Positions 1 to 4,594 of a stretch of DNA of 6,603 nucleotides are shown here, one piece after another. The stretch is taken from NCBI GenBank assembly GCA_947177005.1, contig CAMWSZ010000173.1, positions 1 through 6,603 on the forward strand. Reading direction: 5' to 3'. The translations under genes were made by a program, and so were the position numbers. This stretch comes from an uncultured Clostridia bacterium (GTDB taxonomy: Bacteria > Bacillota > Clostridia > Oscillospirales > Oscillospiraceae). Numbering within the stretch: position 1 is the stretch's first letter; the number at the start of each line of letters is the position of its first letter. A model generated the notes under the pieces. That model worked only from the letters and a program-made list of their open reading frames with translations, was not told the origin of the DNA and searched no databases.

Positions 1-308
1 GTCCCGACGTCGCAATGCGTCTGGAACGAAACAACATCGTCTGCAACTATCAGGCTACCCCGGAAGAGGAGGGCTTTACCGCCTCCGGCGCGCTGCGTAT
101 GGGCGTCAACGAGATGACCCGTTTCGGCTTTGGCCCGGAGGAGTTCGATAAACTGGCACAGATCATGGCGGACTGCATTCTGCGGGGCAGGGAAGTCGGT
201 GAGGACGTGACCCGGCTGCGCGAAAATTATCGTGAGATGCGCTACTGCTTCTCCGAGGACGACGTGGTTACGGCGCTGGATGCCCTGGCCCAAAAGAGCG
301 GCATTTAA
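1..308 (+). CDS. glyA: Serine hydroxymethyltransferase-family protein, C-terminal part (5' end outside window)
   Basis: The frame is open to the left edge, reading Pro-Asp-Val-Ala before the first in-window ATG at 15, so that ATG is internal and the gene starts upstream. About 101 C-terminal residues are visible, ending at TAA 306-308. The signature FTASGALRMG followed by VNEMTRFGF matches the C-terminal region of SHMT (E. coli has FVTSGIRVG then ITRRGF). The Arg at 96-98 corresponds to the arginine that binds the substrate carboxylate. SHMT is a cytosolic PLP enzyme that interconverts serine and glycine using tetrahydrofolate. Its place just ahead of the glycine cleavage genes fits that role, because it consumes the methylene-THF they make. 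The motif carries one more residue than the classical SGIRxG, so this is a divergent subtype. Another fold-type I PLP enzyme related to SHMT is possible, because the lysine-bearing core is not in view. Confidence 0.77.
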   Translation, partial: PDVAMRLERNNIVCNYQATPEEEGFTASGALRMGVNEMTRFGFGPEEFDKLAQIMADCILRGREVGEDVTRLRENYREMRYCFSEDDVVTALDALAQKSGI

Positions 309-320
309 GCGAACCGGTAT

Positions 321-345
321 GCGTGCCCAAAAATCCGGGACACGC
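321..345 (+). other. Intercistronic hairpin between the SHMT gene and gcvH
   Basis: GCGTGCCC at 321-328 pairs with GGGACACGC at 337-345, giving eight base pairs with one bulged A (340) and an eight-base loop. No T-run follows, so it does not look like a standard intrinsic terminator. It may be an mRNA stability or processing element between the two genes, or it may be chance. The rest of the gap (309-375) holds only the gcvH ribosome binding site. Confidence 0.4.
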
Positions 346-361
346 TCCATATAAACATTTT

Positions 362-367
362 AGGAGG
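362..367 (+). promoter_or_regulatory. Ribosome binding site of gcvH
   Basis: A perfect AGGAGG lies eight bases before the ATG at 376. It fixes the gcvH start, and the resulting N-terminus is the usual one for H-proteins. Confidence 0.85.
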
Positions 368-375
368 CATAAAAG

Positions 376-750
376 ATGAATTTTCCGGCTGAACTGAAGT
401 ATTCCAAGGATCATGAGTGGGTCAAGGTGATTGACAGCACAACAGTGCTGGTAGGCATCACCGATTTCGCACAGAGCGAGCTGGGCGATCTGGTGTTCAT
501 CAATCTGCCCCAGGAGGGCGACGAGGTGACGAAAGAGGAGTCCTTCTGTGATGTGGAATCCGTGAAGGCGGTCAGCGACGTGATGAGCCCGGTGGACGGC
601 GTGATTGCTGAGGTCAATACCGAGCTGGAGGACGAACCCCAGAGGCTGAATGAGGACCCATACGGCGCGTGGATTGCAAAGATCGAGAAGGTTTCCGCCT
701 TTGCGGACCTAATGGACGCTGCGGCGTATGAGGCGTTCGTGCAGAAGTAA
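376..750 (+). CDS. gcvH: Glycine cleavage system H protein (lipoyl carrier)
   Basis: GcvH is the small soluble carrier of the glycine cleavage system. Its lipoyl arm takes the aminomethyl group from glycine at the P-protein, presents it to the T-protein, and is reoxidised by the L-protein. The 124-residue product has normal family length. Family hallmarks in order are the N-terminal YSKDHEWV (residues 9-16), GITDFAQSELGDLVFINLP (27-45), and the lipoylation motif DVESVKAVSD (59-68). Lys64 is the modified lysine, equivalent to the lipoyl lysine of E. coli GcvH. The C-terminal part contains NEDPYGAWIAKI (92-103), also typical. The start is set by the AGGAGG eight bases upstream. It lies 67 bp after the SHMT gene and 71 bp before gcvPA, with a hairpin in each gap. 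The lipoate ligase at the end of the same operon is the likely enzyme that lipoylates it. I see nothing broken or odd in the gene. Confidence 0.97.
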   Translation: MNFPAELKYSKDHEWVKVIDSTTVLVGITDFAQSELGDLVFINLPQEGDEVTKEESFCDVESVKAVSDVMSPVDGVIAEVNTELEDEPQRLNEDPYGAWIAKIEKVSAFADLMDAAAYEAFVQK

Positions 751-760
751 AAATAATGAG

Positions 761-798
761 ACGGCGCGGAACGTCACAGCGGGGGCGTCCCGCGCCGT
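761..798 (+). other. GC-rich hairpin between gcvH and gcvPA; possible weak terminator or attenuator
   Basis: ACGGCGCGG at 761-769 pairs perfectly with CCGCGCCGT at 790-798. One A/C mismatch (770/789) is followed by three more pairs (771-773 with 786-788), closing a 12-base loop. The stem is followed only by TTTATATA, so the U-tract is short and termination would be partial at best. It sits just after the gcvH stop and just before the gcvPA ribosome binding site. It could trim readthrough or protect the upstream gcvH message so that more H-protein than P-protein is made. That role is inference. Confidence 0.55.
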
Positions 799-807
799 TT
801 ATATAGG

Positions 808-814
808 AAAGGAG
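808..814 (+). promoter_or_regulatory. Ribosome binding site of gcvPA
   Basis: AAAGGAG lies seven bases before the ATG at 822 and decides that start over later in-frame ATGs such as the one at codon 15. Confidence 0.75.
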
Positions 815-821
815 TGGGCAA

Positions 822-2126
822 ATGGGAACCTATGTCCCGAATACCCAAGCGCAGAAGGACGCAATGCTGTCCGTCATAGGCGTAAAATCAGTACAGGATT
901 TTTATGCCGGAGTACCGCAGGAAATGCTGGTGGACAGCCTGGCATTGCCGGAGGGCCTCAGCGAGCTGGAGGTCCGGCAGAAGGTGACGGCGATGTCGTC
1001 CAGAAACCGGGTTTACGGCACCGTCCTGCGCGGTGCGGGCGCGTACCGGCATTTTATTCCCGCGGCAGTAAAGAGCGTAGTCAGCCGCGAGGAGCTTGTG
1101 ACCGCCTACACGCCGTATCAGGCTGAGATCAGTCAGGGAATTCTTCAGTCCATTTTTGAGTATCAGACCATGATCTGTGCCCTGACCGGCATGGAGGTCT
1201 CCAATGCCTCCGTCTACGACGGCGCGACGGCCGCAGCAGAAGCCCTTGCCATGTGCCGCGACCGCAAACGCAGCCGGGCGTATGTGTCCGCCTGCACGGA
1301 CCCGCAGGTGATTGAAACCATGCGCACCTACTGTTTTGGGTCCGGTATGGCTTTGGAAGTGCTGCCGGAGAAGGACGGACGCACTGACCTGGAATCTCTG
1401 AAATCCATTGCCGCCGATACGGCCTGCGTTTATATTCAGCAGCCTAACTACTATGGCAATATGGAGGATGCAAAGGCTATCGGCGAGGCGGTCCATGCAG
1501 CCGGTGCGAAGTATATTATGGGATGCAATCCCATTGCGCTGGCCGTCATGGAGACGCCTGCCGCCTGCGGCGCGGACGTGGCGGTTGGCGAAGCCCAGCC
1601 GCTGGGCCTGGATATCGCCTTTGGCGGTCCGTACCTGGGCTATATGGCGGCAACTAAAGCGATGTTCCGGAAGCTGCCGGGCCGCATCGTGGGACAGACT
1701 CACGATGTAGACGGCAACACCGGCTATGTGCTGACCCTCACCGCCCGTGAACAGCATATCCGCCGGGAGAAGGCGTCGTCCAACATCTGCTCCAATCAGG
1801 CGCTGTGCGCTTTTACCGCCGGGGTCTATATGACCGCAATGGGTGCGGAGGGTCTGCGGCAGGCCGCAGTGCTCTCTATGTCGAAAGCGCATTATTTTGC
1901 CGGAGAACTGAAAAAAACCGGTCTGAAACGTGTCCATGACGGCGAATATTTCCATGAGTTTGTTACCGAATGCACAGACGCGGAGAAGGTCCTCAGGGCA
2001 CTGGACGCACAGAATATCCTGGGCGGCCTGCCTCTGGGAGACAATAAAATCCTCTGGTGCGTGACAGAGCTTGTGAGCAAAAACGAGATCGACAGAGCGG
2101 TGTCTGTCATAAAGGAGGCGTGCTGA
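822..2126 (+). CDS. gcvPA: Glycine dehydrogenase (decarboxylating) subunit 1, P-protein alpha half
   Basis: This is the N-terminal half of the P-protein in organisms that split it into two chains. With GcvPB it forms the cytosolic PLP enzyme that decarboxylates glycine and transfers the aminomethyl group to the lipoyl arm of GcvH. The 434-residue length is close to the usual 440-450. Family landmarks are the N-terminal YVPNT (4-8), the FIPAAVKSVVSREE stretch (78-91) and TAYTPYQAEISQGILQSIFE (94-113). Further on come SNASVYDGATAAAEA (127-141), FGGPYLGYM (267-275) and the highly conserved AREQHIRREKASSNICSNQA (308-327). This half has a degenerate aminotransferase fold and carries no PLP lysine. 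The start follows AAAGGAG by seven bases. The stop is one base before the gcvPB ATG, and the gcvPB ribosome binding site lies inside this gene, so the two subunits should be translated together in similar amounts. Confidence 0.96.
   Translation: MGTYVPNTQAQKDAMLSVIGVKSVQDFYAGVPQEMLVDSLALPEGLSELEVRQKVTAMSSRNRVYGTVLRGAGAYRHFIPAAVKSVVSREELVTAYTPYQAEISQGILQSIFEYQTMICALTGMEVSNASVYDGATAAAEALAMCRDRKRSRAYVSACTDPQVIETMRTYCFGSGMALEVLPEKDGRTDLESLKSIAADTACVYIQQPNYYGNMEDAKAIGEAVHAAGAKYIMGCNPIALAVMETPAACGADVAVGEAQPLGLDIAFGGPYLGYMAATKAMFRKLPGRIVGQTHDVDGNTGYVLTLTAREQHIRREKASSNICSNQALCAFTAGVYMTAMGAEGLRQAAVLSMSKAHYFAGELKKTGLKRVHDGEYFHEFVTECTDAEKVLRALDAQNILGGLPLGDNKILWCVTELVSKNEIDRAVSVIKEAC
2111..2118 (+). promoter_or_regulatory. 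Ribosome binding site of gcvPB, inside the 3' end of gcvPA
   Basis: AAAGGAGG lies nine bases before the ATG at 2128, within the last codons of gcvPA. It is strong enough for independent initiation. Its placement also allows coupled translation of the two P-protein subunits. Confidence 0.85.
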
Positions 2127-2127
2127 G

Positions 2128-3555
2128 ATGAAGTTGATATTTGAAAAAGGCGCACCCGGCCAGCACCTGACATTGATGCCCGCCTGCGACGTGCCGGAGG
2201 TAGCGCTGTCACAGTCCCGCACGGAACCGCTGGAGCTGCCCCATGTGTCCGAGACGGAGCTGACCCGCCATTATACGGCGCTGGCAAAGCGTGTCCACGG
2301 CGTCAACGACGGATTTTATCCGCTGGGCTCCTGCACCATGAAGTATAACCCCAAGATCAACGAGGATATGGCCGCGCTGCCCGGCTTCTCGCAGATTCAT
2401 CCCTTACAGCCCGTGGAGACAGTACAGGGCTGTCTGGAGGTGTACGCGGAGGCGGAAAAACTGCTGTGCGAGATCACCGGCATGGACGGAATGACCTTCC
2501 AGCCCGCGGCGGGCGCCCACGGTGAGTTTACCGGCCTGCTGCTCATTAAGGCGTACCACACCCACCGGAACGATACGGCCCGGACAAAGATTATTGTTCC
2601 GGACTCCGCACACGGTACGAACCCCGCTTCCGCGGTAATGGCAGGCTATACTGTCGTCAACATCCCCTCCGGAAAAGACGGCTGTGTGGACGTTGAGGCG
2701 CTGCGGGCTGCTGTGGGACCCGATACCGCCGGACTGATGCTGACCAATCCCAATACTGTCGGAATTTTTGATAAGAACATCCTGGAGATTACCAAAATTG
2801 TTCATGAAGCGGGCGGCCTGTGCTATTACGACGGTGCAAACCTGAACGCGGTTATGGGGATAGTGCGGCCGGGCGATATGGGCTTTGACGTCATCCACCT
2901 GAACCTGCATAAAACCTTCTCCACGCCTCACGGCGGCGGTGGTCCGGGAGCGGGTTCCGTTGGGTGCAAGGAGATTTTGAAGCCGTTCCTGCCCGGTCCC
3001 GTTGTCGCGGAGAAGGACGGCGGCTGGCAGCTGGTACAGCCGGAGCATTCCATTGGCAGAGTGAAGAATTTCTATGGAAACTTCGCCGTGGTGGTACGTG
3101 CGCTGACCTATATTCTCACGATTGGCAGAGAGGGTATCCCCGAGGCGGCCCAGAACGCGGTGCTCAACGCCAATTATATGATGAAGAAGCTGAGTGAAAA
3201 ATATACCATGGCCTATGAAAGCCCCTGTATGCACGAATTCGTCATGACCCTCCAAGACCTCCACGACGAGACCGGCGTCTCCGCCATGGACATCGCCAAA
3301 GGGCTCTTGGATCATGGCATCCACCCGCCGACGATGTACTTCCCCCTGATCGTCCACGAAGCGCTGATGATCGAGCCCACCGAGACGGAGAGTCAGGAGA
3401 CAATGGACGAGGTCTGCGATGTATTTCTGGAGCTGTGGGATCTGGCCCACACTGGCCCCCAAATCCTTCACAACGCCCCCACCAAGACACCGGTGCGCCG
3501 TCTGGACGAAGTAGGCGCGGCGCGCAATCCTGTGCTGAAATATACAAAAGCATGA
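2128..3555 (+). CDS. gcvPB: Glycine dehydrogenase (decarboxylating) subunit 2, PLP-binding P-protein beta half
   Basis: This is the catalytic, PLP-carrying half of the split glycine decarboxylase. The 475-residue length is usual for the family. Recognisable motifs in order are FYPLGSCTMKYNPKIN (63-78), QPAAGAHGEFTGLLLI (125-140), the PDSAHGTNPASA loop (158-169) and the TNPNTVGIF segment (206-214). The PLP-lysine motif is HLNLHKTFSTPHGGGGPG (257-274), with Lys262 (codon 2911-2913) forming the internal Schiff base. The C-terminal HPPTMYFPLIVHEALMIEPT (399-418) is also characteristic. The start follows AAAGGAGG by nine bases and lies one base after the gcvPA stop. The stop codon overlaps the lplA start as ATGA. 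Codons 372-411 are strongly biased to C in the third position compared with the 40 codons before them (see findings), although the protein motifs stay intact. Confidence 0.97.
   Translation: MKLIFEKGAPGQHLTLMPACDVPEVALSQSRTEPLELPHVSETELTRHYTALAKRVHGVNDGFYPLGSCTMKYNPKINEDMAALPGFSQIHPLQPVETVQGCLEVYAEAEKLLCEITGMDGMTFQPAAGAHGEFTGLLLIKAYHTHRNDTARTKIIVPDSAHGTNPASAVMAGYTVVNIPSGKDGCVDVEALRAAVGPDTAGLMLTNPNTVGIFDKNILEITKIVHEAGGLCYYDGANLNAVMGIVRPGDMGFDVIHLNLHKTFSTPHGGGGPGAGSVGCKEILKPFLPGPVVAEKDGGWQLVQPEHSIGRVKNFYGNFAVVVRALTYILTIGREGIPEAAQNAVLNANYMMKKLSEKYTMAYESPCMHEFVMTLQDLHDETGVSAMDIAKGLLDHGIHPPTMYFPLIVHEALMIEPTETESQETMDEVCDVFLELWDLAHTGPQILHNAPTKTPVRRLDEVGAARNPVLKYTKA
3552..3555 (+). promoter_or_regulatory. 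ATGA stop-start overlap coupling gcvPB and lplA
   Basis: The lplA ATG (3552-3554) and the gcvPB TGA (3553-3555) share bases. The preceding bases are A-rich with no GGAGG-like run. Re-initiation by ribosomes ending gcvPB is the likely route to lplA translation, which would hold LplA at or below P-protein levels. Confidence 0.7.
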
Positions 3556-4538
3556 TCAACCATATCCAGATTTACTGCACAAAGGAGACAAATCCTTACA
3601 AAAATCTGGCGGTAGAGCAGTATCTTCTGGAAAACGTTCAGCCTGAGACCTGCATTCTCTACTTGTGGCAGAACTGCCGGACGGTGGTCATCGGACGCAA
3701 CCAGAACGCCCTGCGGGAGTGCCGTACTACGCAGCTGGAGGCCAGTGGCGGCTTTTTAGCCCGGCGTCTGTCCGGGGGCGGGGCGGTGTTCCACGACTTG
3801 GGGAACCTGAATTTTACTTTCCTGGTCAACACGGAGGACTATAACCTGAAACGGCAGTTAAGCGTGATCGTTGGGGCCTGCCGTGCAATGGACATCCCGG
3901 CGGAGTGTTCCGGACGGAACGACGTCCTCAGCGGCGGCCGCAAATTTTCCGGCAATGCGTTCTATAAGCACCACGGCAGGAGCTACCACCACGGCACACT
4001 TCTGGTGGACGTGGATATAGGAAGCATGAACCGGTATCTCAGCCCTTCCGCGGCTAAGCTGGAAGCAAAAGGGGTACAATCAGTGCGCTCCCGGGTCGTC
4101 AACCTGAAGGAGCTGAAGCCAGACCTGACCATTCCGGAGCTGACGCAGCGGTTGGAGGAGGCGTTCAGCATGGTATATGGTCTGACTGCGGAGTATTTAG
4201 ACGAGAGCAGTTTTGACCAAAAATATATCGAGTCGCTGACAGAACGCAACAGCAGCTGGGAATGGCTGTATGGACGGGACCTGCAATGCACACTGACATG
4301 CGGAAACCGTTTCTCCTGGGGGGAGCTGGAATTCCGGATCACCGCCGCAGAGGGAAAGGTGCAGCAGATTACAGTATATACCGATTCAATGGACTGGCAG
4401 CTTGCGCCGGAGCTGGAGCGTGCGCTGACCGGCAGCCGGATGCGTCTGGAGGAGCTGCAAGCCCGGATTCGCAGTTCCCCGCTGAATAGCGGTGTGAAAG
4501 AGGATCTGTGTCAACTGCTGGAGAGGCAGGATCTCTGA
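3552..4538 (+). CDS. lplA: Lipoate-protein ligase A, two-domain type
   Basis: LplA activates free lipoate with ATP to lipoyl-AMP and transfers it to a lysine on a carrier protein, here most likely Lys64 of GcvH. The 328-residue product has the full length of a two-domain LplA. The large catalytic domain shows NPYKNLAVEQYL (14-25), the signature RRLSGGGAVFHDLGNLNFTF (71-90), ECSGRNDVLSGGRKFSGNAF (118-137) with catalytic Lys131, and HHGTLLVDVD (146-155). The small C-terminal domain (about 245-328) has RFSWGELEF and VYTDSMD, as in E. coli LplA. The ATG at 3552 overlaps the gcvPB stop as ATGA, and no clear Shine-Dalgarno is seen, so translation probably couples to gcvPB. A longer in-frame GTG start at 3435 would overlap gcvPB by about 120 bases and adds nothing family-like. 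Its presence suggests the cell salvages lipoate, but no lipB or lipA is in view either way. Confidence 0.95.
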   Translation: MINHIQIYCTKETNPYKNLAVEQYLLENVQPETCILYLWQNCRTVVIGRNQNALRECRTTQLEASGGFLARRLSGGGAVFHDLGNLNFTFLVNTEDYNLKRQLSVIVGACRAMDIPAECSGRNDVLSGGRKFSGNAFYKHHGRSYHHGTLLVDVDIGSMNRYLSPSAAKLEAKGVQSVRSRVVNLKELKPDLTIPELTQRLEEAFSMVYGLTAEYLDESSFDQKYIESLTERNSSWEWLYGRDLQCTLTCGNRFSWGELEFRITAAEGKVQQITVYTDSMDWQLAPELERALTGSRMRLEELQARIRSSPLNSGVKEDLCQLLERQDL

Positions 4539-4548
4539 GTAATATATG

Positions 4549-4586
4549 AAAAACTCCCTGGGGACGGACGTCTCCGGGGAGTTTTT
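4549..4586. terminator. Symmetric intrinsic terminator between convergent lplA and the histidine kinase gene
   Basis: Bases 4549-4565 pair with 4570-4586 in a near-continuous 17-bp stem that includes two G-T wobbles, closed by a four-base loop (GGAC). The stem begins with five A and ends with five T, so each strand ends in a U-run after a GC-rich core. It begins 10 bases after the lplA stop and its right end is 8 bases from the kinase stop on the other strand. It therefore very probably terminates both transcripts. Confidence 0.9.
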
Positions 4587-4594
4587 GTATATTA

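Noticed and set aside
350..355. TATAAA as a possible -10 box of a promoter for gcvH
   Set aside because: No -35-like hexamer sits 16-18 bases upstream, and the gene is only 67 bp behind a co-oriented gene of the same pathway. The match is likely chance in an AT-rich spacer.
309..375. Possible glycine riboswitch ahead of gcvH
   Set aside because: The gap is too short for a tandem glycine aptamer, and I see only one small hairpin and the ribosome binding site. If a riboswitch exists it would be upstream of the window.
888..2222. Long open frame (444 codons) on the - strand opposite gcvPA
   Set aside because: It is the antisense shadow of a clearly coding, motif-rich gcvPA. Its product is rich in His, Arg and Gly without any recognisable domain, and I see no ribosome binding site.
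2404..3471. Long open frame (355 codons) on the - strand opposite gcvPB
   Set aside because: It is a shadow of gcvPB in a GC-rich gene. The product has no family motifs, and the sense strand encodes a complete PLP enzyme.
3435..3551. In-frame GTG extension of lplA into gcvPB
   Set aside because: The added residues are low-complexity Pro/Arg/Ser-rich sequence read out of frame from gcvPB. There is no ribosome binding site, and LplA homology begins right at the ATG at 3552.
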